Of a stretch of 64,000 bases of DNA, positions 8,468 to 17,517 are shown piece after piece. The position numbers were made by a program, and so were the translations under genes. This DNA is from Hylemonella sp. (GTDB lineage: Bacteria; Pseudomonadota; Gammaproteobacteria; Burkholderiales; Burkholderiaceae_C). How positions within the stretch are numbered: position 1 is the first letter of the stretch; every line of letters begins with the position of its first letter. Under the pieces are notes generated by a model, which worked only from the letters and a program-made list of their open reading frames with translations, did not search any database and was not told where the DNA came from. The stretch lies in the NCBI GenBank assembly GCA_030695415.1, contig JAUYQZ010000030.1, positions 62,001-126,000 on the forward strand, given 5' to 3'.

Positions 8468-9223
8468 ATGCACATCCCCTCTCTCAAGGAAGTCGTCAGC
8501 GAACAGGAGTGGCAGCTGCGCTGCGACCTCGCCGCGGCCTACCGCCTGGTGGCCGCCTATGGCTGGAGCGACCTGGTCTTCACCCACATCAGTGCGCGCA
8601 TCCCCGGCCCCGAACACCAATTCCTGATCAATCCCTACGGCCTGATGTTCGACGAGATCACGGCCTCCAGCCTGGTGCGCGTCGACCAGGATTGCAACAA
8701 GCTCAGCGAGTCGCCCTTCCCCGTCAACCCGGCCGGCTTCGTGATCCACAGCGCCATCCACGCCGCGCGCGAGGACGCCGGCTGCGTGCTGCACACGCAC
8801 TCGCGCGCCGGCGTGGCCGTGAGCGCACAGAAGTGCGGTGTGCTGCCCATCAGCCAGCAGTCCACCTTCGTGCTCGGCTCTCTCGCCTATCACGAGTACG
8901 AGGGCGTGGCCCTGCGGGATGAAGAAAAGCCGCGCCTGCAGGCCGATCTGGGCACGGCCAACTACCTGATGCTGCGCAACCACGGCCTGCTGACGGTGGG
9001 CAAGACCATTGCCGAAGCTTTCCTCAATATGTACATCTTCGAAGCCTCCTGTCGCATCCAGCTCGACGCGCAGGCCGGTGGTGAACTGGTGCATGTGAAC
9101 CCGAAGATCCTCGAAGGCATCGCCGGCGTGATGAAAACCGCCACCGCCGGCCAGGGCGCCAACCTGGCCTGGCCGGCGCTGCTGCGCAAGGCCGAGCGCC
9201 TGGACCCTGGCTACAAGACCTGA
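8468..9223 (+). CDS. Class II aldolase/adducin-family protein
   Basis: 251 residues from the ATG at 8468 with CAGGAG just upstream; an upstream extension to 8396 has no RBS. The zinc-site motifs of the family are present: THISARIPG (about 41-49), LHTHSRAG and MLRNHGLLTVG. Family members are metal-dependent aldolases or epimerases of sugar phosphates, or decarboxylases and dehydratases; many have no assigned substrate. It lies between the AraC regulator and ppk2/pap, 7 bp before the latter, so cotranscription is likely. The role next to an importer suggests catabolism of the imported compound, which is inference. Confidence 0.88.
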   Translation: MHIPSLKEVVSEQEWQLRCDLAAAYRLVAAYGWSDLVFTHISARIPGPEHQFLINPYGLMFDEITASSLVRVDQDCNKLSESPFPVNPAGFVIHSAIHAAREDAGCVLHTHSRAGVAVSAQKCGVLPISQQSTFVLGSLAYHEYEGVALRDEEKPRLQADLGTANYLMLRNHGLLTVGKTIAEAFLNMYIFEASCRIQLDAQAGGELVHVNPKILEGIAGVMKTATAGQGANLAWPALLRKAERLDPGYKT

Positions 9224-9229
9224 GCGCCC

Positions 9230-10771
9230 ATGTTCGAAGCCGCCGAGATAGCCCACAAGATCAGCAAAGCCGACTACCGAAAGGCCTTGCCAGAGCTACG
9301 CAAGGCGCTGCTCGACGCCCAGGCCGAACTGCATGCCCGCAAGCCCTTCGCAGTGATCCTGCTGATCAGCGGGCAGGACGGCGCCGGCAAGAGCGAGACC
9401 ATCAACACCCTCTACGAGTGGATGGACCCGCATTACCTCAGCACGCTGGCTTTCTCCGAACCCAGTGACGAAGAGGCCGAGCGGCCGGCCCTGTGGCGCT
9501 ACTGGAAAAGTCTGCCCCCCCGGGGCCGGATCGGCATCTTTGCGGGCTCGTGGTATTCCACGCCGATCCGCGAACACATGGCGGGCACACTGAGCACGCT
9601 GGAACTTGACGCCCGCGCGGAACAGATCAATCGCTTCGAGACCATGCTCCACAACGAGGGCGCGCTGATCCTGAAATTCTGGTTCCACCTCGACAAGGCA
9701 GCCCAGAAGAAACGCCTGCAGGCGCTGGAGCACGACCCGCGAACCGCCTGGCGCGTGACCAAGAAGAGCTGGGAACGCCTCAAAGGCGTGGACCACCTGC
9801 GAAGGACGGCTGGGCATCTGCTGCGCATGAGCGACTCGCCCAGCGCGCCCTGGGTCGTCGTGGATGGGCGTGACGACGAGTACCGCTCGCTGACAGTGGG
9901 TCGGGTCTTGCTCGACGCGCTGCGCGCGCGCCTGGCCCAGACGCAAGCCGCGACCACCCCGGTCGCACCGATCGTCAGGCTCAGCACGGGAGGGCTCAAT
10001 GTCCTGACAGCCATGAACCTGCGCCGGCACCTGGACACCGCGCGCTATGAACTGGAGCTGGCCCACTGGCAGGGCTCGCTTTCCCGGCTGGTGCGCCACG
10101 CGCACTTCATGAAGCGGGCCCTGGTCTGCGTCATGGAGGGCGTCGACGCCGCCGGCAAGGGCGGCGCGATCCGCCGCATCTGCGCCGCGCTGGACGCGCG
10201 GCAATATCACGTCATCCCGGTGGCCGCACCCACCGAAGAGGAGCGCCTGCAGCCCTATCTCTGGCGCTTCTGGCGCCAGCTGCCACGCCATGGCCACGCC
10301 ACCCTCTTCGACCGCAGCTGGTACGGCCGGGTCCTGGTCGAGCGCATCGAGGGTTTGTGCCAGGAGGCGGACTGGATGCGGGCCTACAGCGAGATCAACG
10401 ACTTCGAGCACGAAATGCACGACAGCGGGGTCATCGTGGTCAAGTTCTGGCTGCAGATCAGCCAGGACGAGCAGCTGCGTCGCTTCAAGGAGCGCGAATC
10501 CACCGCCTTCAAACGCTTCAAGATCACCGAAGAGGACTGGCGCAACCGGGAGAAATGGGACGCCTACCAGCAGGCCGTCTGCGACATGGTCGAGCGCACC
10601 AGCACGGGCAATGCACCCTGGACGCTGGTGGAAGCGAATGACAAGAAGCACGCACGGGTGAAGATCCTGCAGACCCTGTGCGAACGCCTGCAAAATGAAC
10701 TGGGGATCTCGCCGGACACCGACCCCCATCCATCGAACGGAACCAAACACAAGGTGAAAAGGGCCAAGTAG
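9230..10771 (+). CDS. pap: Polyphosphate:AMP phosphotransferase (PPK2 class II, two-domain)
   Basis: 513 residues with two tandem PPK2 domains, about 1-240 and 260-500. Domain 1 has a P-loop GQDGAGKSE (48-56) and lid SWYSTPIREHM; domain 2 has GVDAAGKGGAIRR (about 304) and DRSWYGRVLVERIEG. The two-domain architecture and length fit Acinetobacter-type PAP, which transfers phosphate from polyphosphate to AMP to make ADP. In class II enzymes the C-terminal domain is usually the active one, and here it has the fuller motif set. It follows the aldolase gene by 7 bp. It probably regenerates ADP from AMP at the expense of polyphosphate. Confidence 0.92.
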   Translation: MFEAAEIAHKISKADYRKALPELRKALLDAQAELHARKPFAVILLISGQDGAGKSETINTLYEWMDPHYLSTLAFSEPSDEEAERPALWRYWKSLPPRGRIGIFAGSWYSTPIREHMAGTLSTLELDARAEQINRFETMLHNEGALILKFWFHLDKAAQKKRLQALEHDPRTAWRVTKKSWERLKGVDHLRRTAGHLLRMSDSPSAPWVVVDGRDDEYRSLTVGRVLLDALRARLAQTQAATTPVAPIVRLSTGGLNVLTAMNLRRHLDTARYELELAHWQGSLSRLVRHAHFMKRALVCVMEGVDAAGKGGAIRRICAALDARQYHVIPVAAPTEEERLQPYLWRFWRQLPRHGHATLFDRSWYGRVLVERIEGLCQEADWMRAYSEINDFEHEMHDSGVIVVKFWLQISQDEQLRRFKERESTAFKRFKITEEDWRNREKWDAYQQAVCDMVERTSTGNAPWTLVEANDKKHARVKILQTLCERLQNELGISPDTDPHPSNGTKHKVKRAK

Positions 10772-10795
10772 TCCCGCGGCCCGTCAAACACGAGC

Positions 10796-12079
10796 CTACT
10801 TGCCGAACATCTTGTTCAGCCCTTCGCCGATCTTGCCGCCCACCGTTGCCCCGGCACCCGTGCCGACGCCGGGCATCAGCAGGGTTCCCAGGGCGGCGCC
10901 GATCTTGGCCCCCGCCGTCAGCGACACCTCGGGCTCGTCGACCGTGCCGCCGACGAGAAGCGGCACGCCGACCGCGCCACCCAGGTCCACGGTCACCCGC
11001 CCGTTGAGCTGCTGCGTGGGCGACACACTGACCTGGCCGGTGGCGCTGAGCGAGCCCGAACTGGCCGCCAGGTTCTGCAGCTCGATGGCCTTGCCGCGCG
11101 TGCTGACCTGACCAGACAGCGTGTCCAGCGGCGTGTTGCCCCCGCGGCTCACGCCCACGGTCTGCACCGCCTTGACCAGGTCGATGCCGTGCAGCACGCC
11201 GCTGCGCACGGTGAACTTCGATTGGGTCTGCAAAAGCTCAAGCAGCGCCGAGGGCTGGCGGACCCGAGCGTTGAGCGTGGTGCTGGCCTCCAGGCGGCCG
11301 CTCAGGGGCTGACGGGCGCGCACGGCCTCGGTCGGCTCGGGTGCGGTGAGCAGGGAGAGTTCGACGTCGCGCGTCTGCAGCTGGCCCTTGAGCACGAACT
11401 CGGCGCCGCTGTCGCCGGCGGGCTGCACTTCCACGCGCCCCTGCACCGTGCCGCTGGCCACCTGGAGCAGCACCTCCCAGGCGAGTGCATCGCTGCGACG
11501 CAGATCCAGACGCGTACCCTGCAGGCGCCCGCGCAGCACATCCAGTTCAAGCCGCTCGGGCAGGCCTTCGCCATCGAGCCGGGCTTCGGCCTGAATCACG
11601 ATGGCCTTGCCCTTGGCATCCACCCAGCTCAGTTCATCCAGCACCGTGCGCCGCGGCAGCAACTGCAGCGCAGTCGAGGTTTCTGGCGACTTGTCGCGCT
11701 CGCGAATCTTCTGCAGCGAAGCCAGCAGCGCGTCAATGCCCTCCTGCGGCAGCACGGCCCGCCGGACCACCAGGGTGGAGATCGCCACACGACCGATCAG
11801 CAGATGCAGCCAGGCCGGGCGCAGCTCGATGCGCTCCACCTTCAGCGGCTGTCGGGTGCGTAACTCCACGCCATCGAGTGCCACACCGGGCCAGGGCCAC
11901 AGCGTGAGTCCCACCCGCTCGAGCTTGAGCGGAACGCCCAGCACCGCCGCCGCTTCCTGCTCGACGCGCTGCCGGAATGCGTCGGTAGACACCCAGCGAT
12001 GCACGGCGAGCAGCGCAGCCAGCAGCGCGACCACCAGAGCAGCCATGCCTCCCAGCAAAACCTTGTGTTTGCGTAACAT
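10796..12079 (-). CDS. AsmA-family envelope protein
   Basis: 427 residues. An N-terminal anchor (about 8-26, LLGGMAALVVALLAALLAVH) is followed by the typical AsmA start, in which a Gln/Ala helix leads into VPLKLERVGLTLWPWPGVALDGVEL. The bulk is repetitive beta-strand sequence, and the C-terminus is glycine-rich (GVGTGAGATVGGKIGEGLNK). AsmA-like proteins are inner-membrane-anchored periplasmic proteins implicated in lipid transport and outer-membrane homeostasis. Its stop faces pap, 24 bp away. It lies 7 bp downstream of a cytochrome c gene and may be cotranscribed with it. Confidence 0.85.
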   Translation of the reverse strand: MLRKHKVLLGGMAALVVALLAALLAVHRWVSTDAFRQRVEQEAAAVLGVPLKLERVGLTLWPWPGVALDGVELRTRQPLKVERIELRPAWLHLLIGRVAISTLVVRRAVLPQEGIDALLASLQKIRERDKSPETSTALQLLPRRTVLDELSWVDAKGKAIVIQAEARLDGEGLPERLELDVLRGRLQGTRLDLRRSDALAWEVLLQVASGTVQGRVEVQPAGDSGAEFVLKGQLQTRDVELSLLTAPEPTEAVRARQPLSGRLEASTTLNARVRQPSALLELLQTQSKFTVRSGVLHGIDLVKAVQTVGVSRGGNTPLDTLSGQVSTRGKAIELQNLAASSGSLSATGQVSVSPTQQLNGRVTVDLGGAVGVPLLVGGTVDEPEVSLTAGAKIGAALGTLLMPGVGTGAGATVGGKIGEGLNKMFGK

Positions 12080-12086
12080 ACGGGCC

Positions 12087-12500
12087 TCAGCCCTTGGCGG
12101 GCGCCTTCTTCAACTGTTCGATGCGCTTGACTTCCTCACCGCGGATGCGCTCGAGCATGCGGGCGTCCGGGTCCTGCCAGTTGCCACCGGAGCCGCGTGC
12201 CATCCATGCAACGGCCCGTGCGAACTCCTCCAGGCTCAGGTCCTTGCGCCCCCCCTTGGGTGGCATGGCGCGCATACCCACCCACCCATGCGCGGTCACC
12301 ATGGCCTGGCCCTCGGCGTTCAACTTAGCCCAGACCTTCTTGTCACCCACGCGCGGCGCATTGGCCAGGCCAGGGCCATGACAGGCCATGCAGGTTTCGC
12401 GGTAAACCTGTTCGCCGGATTTGAGGGCCGGCGCCGTCTGCGCATGCACCGCGGCCGGCAGGACCGAGCACCAGAGCAGGGTGACAAAAAACTGTTTCAT
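12087..12500 (-). CDS. Periplasmic monohaem cytochrome c (c5-like)
   Basis: 137 residues from the ATG at 12500. The signal peptide (MKQFFVTLLWCSVLPAAVHA) is followed by one haem site CMACH (37-41) and a methionine ligand in GMRAMPPKGG (M79), the arrangement of cytochrome c5-like proteins. An unusual C-terminal charged tail (about residues 112-137, Arg/Glu/Lys-rich) extends past the haem domain. It should be a soluble periplasmic electron carrier; its partners are not evident here. It lies 25 bp downstream of a barrel-like envelope protein and 7 bp upstream of asmA, suggesting one leftward unit. Confidence 0.85.
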   Translation of the reverse strand: MKQFFVTLLWCSVLPAAVHAQTAPALKSGEQVYRETCMACHGPGLANAPRVGDKKVWAKLNAEGQAMVTAHGWVGMRAMPPKGGRKDLSLEEFARAVAWMARGSGGNWQDPDARMLERIRGEEVKRIEQLKKAPAKG

Positions 12501-12525
12501 CAGGGTCTCCTCGATGATCCGGGTT

Positions 12526-13218
12526 TCAAAAAAGGCGCTCAGGTGTCCAGCGTAAACCAATGGACAGCCAGCGGCTGACAGGGTCTCCACCATACTGCTG
12601 CCCCGCCGTGGCATCGAGCTGGAAGAGGTTGGGCACCACAGAATAACGGAAGCCGGACTGCCAGTAAGGCCGGGTCTTGTCATCACCAAAGGACTCGGCG
12701 ATCACCGCCAGCCGCGGGTGCGGATAAAACTCGCCGCCCAGGCCCCAGCTGTTGCGGTCCTGCCGGCTGGCCTTGTCGCGCAGCCACCCGACATTGACGT
12801 GCACGATCAGGCGGTCGTTGGCAAATGAGGCCGAGAACGGCAGATAGGCGTAGGTATTGCCCAGCTGGTTGGGGCCCGGGGCAATCTCCGGGTGTTCAAC
12901 GCGCCCCACACCCAGACCCACGCCCCAGCCATTGGTCGTCAAGGGTCTGAACAGGGTTTTGAGCTGCAAGACATAGTCGTCCGTCGTGCCGGCCTCCTTG
13001 TAGCTGGCGCGGCCTGCGCCCAAAGTGATCTCCAGGTTGCCCGTGGGATTGCACGCCGGCAGGGCCCAGAATTCGCTGCTGCCCTCGTACTGTCGCGACC
13101 AGCTTTCGAGCTGGCAGCTGCCGGCCGTGGTCAGGCGCGCATCGTCCGTCACGAAGGGGCGCGCGGCCCAGGCCGGCATCGCCAGAATAAAGGCCGCAAA
13201 GAGGGTGGCAGACTTCAT
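12526..13218 (-). CDS. Putative outer-membrane beta-barrel protein, function unknown
   Basis: 230 residues. The signal peptide MKSATLFAAFILAMPAWAA is followed by RPFVTDDARLTTAGSCQLES, a start seen in outer-membrane transporter-like barrels. The rest has alternating hydrophobic strands and an aromatic ending (WLSIGLRWTPERLF), typical of outer-membrane insertion. Two cysteines (in SCQLES and LPACNP) could form a disulfide. The gene lacks a Shine-Dalgarno site, and a perfect TAGAAT hexamer ends six bases before its ATG, so the mRNA may be leaderless. It is divergent from another barrel-like gene with only 23 bp between the starts. Confidence 0.65.
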   Translation of the reverse strand: MKSATLFAAFILAMPAWAARPFVTDDARLTTAGSCQLESWSRQYEGSSEFWALPACNPTGNLEITLGAGRASYKEAGTTDDYVLQLKTLFRPLTTNGWGVGLGVGRVEHPEIAPGPNQLGNTYAYLPFSASFANDRLIVHVNVGWLRDKASRQDRNSWGLGGEFYPHPRLAVIAESFGDDKTRPYWQSGFRYSVVPNLFQLDATAGQQYGGDPVSRWLSIGLRWTPERLF

Positions 13219-13224
13219 GCATCG

Positions 13225-13230
13225 ATTCTA
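13225..13230 (-). promoter_or_regulatory. -10 box predicting a leaderless mRNA for the barrel gene at 12526-13218
   Basis: TAGAAT on the minus strand is followed by exactly six bases and the ATG at 13218, placing transcription start on or beside the A of the start codon. No clear -35 and no ribosome-binding site were seen. The same arrangement occurs before the genes starting at 44063 and 52935, with variant hexamers before 44019 and 30592. Confidence 0.45.
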
Positions 13231-13241
13231 GGAGCGCACCT

Positions 13242-13985
13242 TTGCAGTTTCATTTCTTTCGACTCCTGACCGCCACCTGGCTGGGACTCGCGGCGACCGC
13301 AGCGATGGCGCAAGACGGTGACAAGGCCCCGTCTCCCGCCTTCAAGCTGACCGGCGGCCTGTACGCGTCCAGTGGTGGCGGCCAAGCCAGCAGTGAAGCG
13401 ACGGACATCAATCTGCGCCACAGCTCAAAACTGGGCACGGTCTGGGTCGGCCGCTACGTGGCGCCTGCTCGCGAACTGATCCAGGACCGCGTCGGCTGGG
13501 ACCGCTCCTGGTCGGTCGGCGTGGTACGCATCCAGCCCTCGGCGCAGCTGGCCACCGGGGGCGCGCTCAACGGCAGCGTGGGCCTGGAAACCGGCGAGGA
13601 CTGGTACGTCGGTGCCGGCCTGGGCCGGACCAACCTGCGCGAGACCGTCAACCTGAACTTCGACCCCAACGACGCCTACAGCCTGAGCGGCGGCTACCGC
13701 TGGGCCGAGGGCTCTGCGCTGGGCCTGATCTATGTCCGCGACAACCGGCTCAACCCCGACCAGCAGCACCTGCACCTGGTCTACCGCACACCCCTGCCGG
13801 ACGGTCACCGGCTGACCGTGGACCTGCTGCTCAAGCGCGGACTGGTGGAAGACGAAATGATCGAGCGCACCGGCCTGTCGGTGGCCTATGACTGGCCGCG
13901 CTGGTTCCTTCGCCTGAGTTATGACCCCAGGGTCAACTTCACACCACAGGACATGTGGCGCCTGGTCTTCGGCACACGCTTCTAG
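13242..13985 (+). CDS. Putative outer-membrane beta-barrel protein, function unknown
   Basis: 247 residues from a TTG with AGGAG eight bases upstream. The signal peptide ends ATAAMAQ. The mature protein is made of alternating strands rich in Gly, Tyr, Trp and Arg and ends in phenylalanine (WRLVFGTRF), as outer-membrane barrels do. Phrases such as WYVGAGLGRTNLRETVNLNF suggest about ten strands. No named family is recognised. It is divergent from the barrel gene at 12526, and its stop overlaps the convergent histidine kinase stop by 4 bp. The two barrels may be a functional pair. Confidence 0.62.
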   Translation: MQFHFFRLLTATWLGLAATAAMAQDGDKAPSPAFKLTGGLYASSGGGQASSEATDINLRHSSKLGTVWVGRYVAPARELIQDRVGWDRSWSVGVVRIQPSAQLATGGALNGSVGLETGEDWYVGAGLGRTNLRETVNLNFDPNDAYSLSGGYRWAEGSALGLIYVRDNRLNPDQQHLHLVYRTPLPDGHRLTVDLLLKRGLVEDEMIERTGLSVAYDWPRWFLRLSYDPRVNFTPQDMWRLVFGTRF

Positions 13986-15391
13986 CGCGCCGCGCGAGCC
14001 TGGAAAAGCACGCTGGCGCACAGGCCGCGGCCACCCGCAGCGTCGCCGAGTTCGAACTGCGCCTTCATCAGCAGGGCGAACTTGGCCACGATGGCCAGGC
14101 CCAGACCCGCGCCCTGGCCCAGGCGCTCGGCATTCAGGCCGCGCACGCCGCGCTGCATCAGGTGCTGGCGCTCCTGAGCGGTGAGACCGGGCCCGTTGTC
14201 GATCACCGAGAGCCGCACGCAGTCACCCTCGCGCGCCAGCTCCACGGTCAAGACACTGGCCTGACCAGCCGGCGCGCGCCCGTAGCGCAGGGCGTTGTCC
14301 AGCAGGTTGCCCAGGATACCCTCCACCAGCGCCACATTGCCAGCGACCTGCACGGACTCGTCCAACCCCTGCACCCCCAGATCCACCCCAGCCGCATCGG
14401 CACGCGACAGATAGCGAAGCACGGTCGCGCGCACCACCTCGTCCAGCGCCACCGGCTCGTACTGCACACCGACGTCGGCCTCTTCAGCCAGGGCCAGGGC
14501 CAGCAGCTGATCCACCAGATGGCTGGCGCGGGCCTCGCTGGCCGCGACGCGCTGCAACTGCTCGCGCCAGGCGGCGGGATCCGCTTGCGCCAGGCCATAC
14601 TCGGCCAGCGCGCGGATACCGGCCAGCGGCGTGCGCAACTCGTGCGCTACGTTGCCGGAAAACTCGCGCTGCGCCTGCATGCTCTGGCTGACGCGCGCCA
14701 GCAGCGCATTGACGGCCGTGCCCAGCTGCTGCAGCTCGCGTGAGCTGGCCGAGACCGGGACGGGCGTGAGATCCAGTGCGTCGCGCTGCTCGACCGAGCG
14801 CTGAAGCTCACTCAGAGGCTGCAACTCGTCGCCGATGATGCCGCGCAGCCAGAGCGCCAGCAACGCCAGCAGCAGCAGCAAAGGCGCCACCGAAAAAAAC
14901 AGCAGGTCATGCATTAGCGCACGCCGGCTGCCCATGGTCTGGGCCACGATGACGTGGAAGGCGAAGGGCTGCTCGCGCCAGAAGGTCACGGCGCGCAGCC
15001 GTTCGTGGCCAAAGTGGAGTTCCGAGAATTCCACGTCGTCGGCCTTATCGGGCGCTGGTAGATGCAGATCCGACTTGCCAGCGATCACGACGCCGTCCAG
15101 GCGTCGCACAACGAAATAGATGTTCTCGCTCTGGTCGAACAGCAGTGCGTTGGCCTCTTGCGCCGACAGTTCCAACGTCAGGCCCTGAGGCTGCAAGCGC
15201 ACCCGCGAGGCCAGGGCAAACGCGTCGTCCTGCAGCGCGCGGTCGAAGGCCTTCTGGGCAAAGTGGTAGGCAACGGCCACCGTCACAGCCGTGCCCAGCA
15301 GCCAAGTCAGCGCCAATGGCAGAAGCACATTGCGAACCAGACGAATACGCAAGGACGCCCTGGCCTGGAGGGCGGCCGGCGCGGCGTTCAC
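13982..15391 (-). CDS. Two-component sensor histidine kinase
   Basis: 469 residues from a GTG at 15391 that overlaps the response-regulator stop by 4 bp (GTGA), a coupled arrangement. There are two membrane helices (about 22-45 and 170-190) around a periplasmic sensor of about 120 residues. Then come a HAMP-like linker, the phospho-accepting histidine in FSGNVAHELRTPLAGIRA, the N box NLLDNALRYG, and G boxes DNGPGL and GAGLGLAIV. Given the divergent CzcCBA-type efflux operon, a metal-sensing role like CzcS/CusS is likely but inferred. The sensor domain has no obvious His or Met clusters. Confidence 0.92.
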   Translation of the reverse strand: MNAAPAALQARASLRIRLVRNVLLPLALTWLLGTAVTVAVAYHFAQKAFDRALQDDAFALASRVRLQPQGLTLELSAQEANALLFDQSENIYFVVRRLDGVVIAGKSDLHLPAPDKADDVEFSELHFGHERLRAVTFWREQPFAFHVIVAQTMGSRRALMHDLLFFSVAPLLLLLALLALWLRGIIGDELQPLSELQRSVEQRDALDLTPVPVSASSRELQQLGTAVNALLARVSQSMQAQREFSGNVAHELRTPLAGIRALAEYGLAQADPAAWREQLQRVAASEARASHLVDQLLALALAEEADVGVQYEPVALDEVVRATVLRYLSRADAAGVDLGVQGLDESVQVAGNVALVEGILGNLLDNALRYGRAPAGQASVLTVELAREGDCVRLSVIDNGPGLTAQERQHLMQRGVRGLNAERLGQGAGLGLAIVAKFALLMKAQFELGDAAGGRGLCASVLFQARAAR

Positions 15392-16083
15392 GTATTCATC
15401 CCCCGCTCGAGCGCATACCCCAGACCGCGCAAGGTGCGGATGCGCGCGCCGCTGCCGACCAGCTTCTTGCGCAGACGCGAGATAAAGGCCTCCAGCGCGT
15501 TGTCGCCCAGCGCCTCGGAAAAGTCGGACAGCTTGTCCGACAGGCTGCGCTTGCTGACCACGCGACCGGGCGGCGTCATCAGCTCCCACAGCACCTCGAA
15601 TTCGCGCGCCGGCAACTCCAGCAGCGCGCCATCGACCGCAAAACGCCGCGCCTTGCGGTCCAGGCTCAGGCTACCGATCTCGGAGAAGTCGTCAGTGCCC
15701 GCGGTGCGCCGCACCAGGGCGCGCAGCCGCGCCTCGACCTCGGCCAGCTCGAAAGGCTTGCCCAGGTAGTCGTCGGCACCCGCGTCCAGACCGTCAATGC
15801 GCTCATCGGTGCGGTTGCGCGCGGTCAGCACCAGCACCGGCGTGCGGTCGCCCCGGGCCCGAGCCTCGCGCAGCAGCGACAAGCCGTTGGCCAGGAGGCT
15901 GTCAGGCGTGGCGTTCTGAGGCAGGTTCAGGTCAAGCAGCACGGCATCGAAGGGCTGCACGCGCCAGAAATGTGCCGCCTGCTCCAGGGTACCGGCCTCG
16001 TCGACGCGATGGCCGGCGTCACGCAGGCTCAGACGCATCACTTCGCGCAGTACGGGATCGTCTTCGACCAGCAGGATTCTCAT
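15388..16083 (-). CDS. OmpR/PhoB-family response regulator
   Basis: 231 residues. The receiver domain starts MRILLVEDDPVLREVM, with acidic pocket residues E7/D8/D9, phospho-acceptor in AVLLDLNLP (about D52) and the conserved Lys in GADDYLGKPFEL. A winged-helix DNA-binding domain follows, with LPAREFEVLWELM and RLRKKLVGSGARIRTLRGLG. It is the partner of the kinase encoded immediately downstream. It is divergent from the TolC-adaptor-RND operon with 108 bp between the starts, which is the expected operator region, though I could not identify a clear repeat there. Confidence 0.93.
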   Translation of the reverse strand: MRILLVEDDPVLREVMRLSLRDAGHRVDEAGTLEQAAHFWRVQPFDAVLLDLNLPQNATPDSLLANGLSLLREARARGDRTPVLVLTARNRTDERIDGLDAGADDYLGKPFELAEVEARLRALVRRTAGTDDFSEIGSLSLDRKARRFAVDGALLELPAREFEVLWELMTPPGRVVSKRSLSDKLSDFSEALGDNALEAFISRLRKKLVGSGARIRTLRGLGYALERGMNT

Positions 16084-16191
16084 GATGTCGGGGCTCGCAG
16101 CAGGGGCGGTCTACGCAGTTTCACCAAGGGCCAAGTCAGCCGGTGGTCAGGCGTGGCCGGAGACACTCGATCCCCCCGTGTTGATTGATCC

Positions 16192-17472
16192 ATGAGCATA
16201 CGTCAGTTATTGTTGTTGGGCGGCCTGCTGCTGTCAGCGGCGGCCAGCGCCCAGACCACCGCTGCCGTGCTGCCGCCGGTGTCCCTGCAGCAGGCCTTGC
16301 AGGCCGCCCAGGACAATCTGGACGTCGCCCTGGCGCGCCGCACGCTGGCCGGCGCACAAGCCGACATCACCAGCGCCGACCGCTCCCCCTTTCCCGTCCT
16401 CTCGGCCAGCGTCAACCAGATCGACCTGCAAAACGGCAATGGCAGCGGCAATGCCTGGACCGAGCAGCGCTATGACAAATCGGTCGGCCTGGACTGGACC
16501 TGGGAGCGCGGTAACAAGCGCGAACTGCGCACGCTGACGGCCCAACGCGCGGCCGATGCCGCCCGCGCCGAACTGGACGAGATCGGCATGCAGCAGCGCC
16601 TGGCCGCCCTGTCCGGTTTCTATGACCTGCTGGCCGCGCAGGAGCGCGTGGCCGAGGTGACGCAAATCGAGCGTAACGCCGCCGAACTGGCCCGCATTGC
16701 CTCTCGGCGCCTCCAGGCCGGTGACCTGTCGGCCCAGGAGACGACCCGCACCGAGATCGAAGCGCAGCGCGCCAGCGCCGACTTGCGCCAGGCCGCGCTT
16801 GAGCAACAACGCGCCTCCCTGGTCTTGTGGCAGCTGACCACCTTGGCTGCGTCCCCCGAACTGTTGAAGGCCCGCGCTGACTGGCCCACCCTGCCCACCG
16901 CACCGACCACCACCACCGCGCTGGAGGACCTGGTCGAGACCCGCGCCGATGTGCGCGCCGCACGCGCCCGTGTGCAGGCGGCCCAGGCCGCGCTGGACGG
17001 CAGCAGCGCTCAGAAGAAATCCGACATCACCTGGGGCGCGTCCTACAACCACTACCCCGGCACGTCCACCGCCCTGATGGCCCTGCGCATGCAGATGCCG
17101 CTGCAATGGGGCTACGGCTACGAGGGCGAGATCGGCCGAGCCAGCGCCCAGCTGGCCCTGGCCGAGAGCGCGCTGGAGAAAACCCGGCGCCTGGCCCGAC
17201 TGGAGCTGCAGCGCCTGCAGCACGAGCTGCAGAGCGCGGCCGTGCGGGCCCACGCCTACGACACCGAGATTCTGCCGCGCGCGCGCCGCGTGGCCGAAGG
17301 CGCCGAACTGGCCTACCGCAAGGGCGCCCTCTCGCTGACCGATCTGCTGGATGCACGGCGCACCCTGCGCGCCACCGTGCTGGACGCCGTGACATCGCGC
17401 AGCGAGCACGCCAAGGCCCTGGGGGCCTGGCAGCTGCGCAGCAACCAGCCCGTGGCCGCCGCCAGCCCCTGA
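16192..17472 (+). CDS. TolC-family outer membrane channel of a heavy-metal efflux system (CzcC-like)
   Basis: 426 residues, a normal CzcC length. A signal peptide (MSIRQLLLLGGLLLSAAASA) precedes two repeats of the long-helix outer-membrane efflux pattern: ISLQQAL-like VSLQQALQAAQDNLDVALAR near the start, and RADVRAARARVQAAQAALDG at about residue 245. It is the first gene of a tripartite operon: the adaptor begins 45 bp later and the RND pump overlaps the adaptor. It forms the outer-membrane duct for metal export. Confidence 0.9.
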   Translation: MSIRQLLLLGGLLLSAAASAQTTAAVLPPVSLQQALQAAQDNLDVALARRTLAGAQADITSADRSPFPVLSASVNQIDLQNGNGSGNAWTEQRYDKSVGLDWTWERGNKRELRTLTAQRAADAARAELDEIGMQQRLAALSGFYDLLAAQERVAEVTQIERNAAELARIASRRLQAGDLSAQETTRTEIEAQRASADLRQAALEQQRASLVLWQLTTLAASPELLKARADWPTLPTAPTTTTALEDLVETRADVRAARARVQAAQAALDGSSAQKKSDITWGASYNHYPGTSTALMALRMQMPLQWGYGYEGEIGRASAQLALAESALEKTRRLARLELQRLQHELQSAAVRAHAYDTEILPRARRVAEGAELAYRKGALSLTDLLDARRTLRATVLDAVTSRSEHAKALGAWQLRSNQPVAAASP

Positions 17473-17517
17473 GCTGTCCCTCCCCCTCATCTTTCCTGTC
17501 CCGACGCGTCGTGAACC

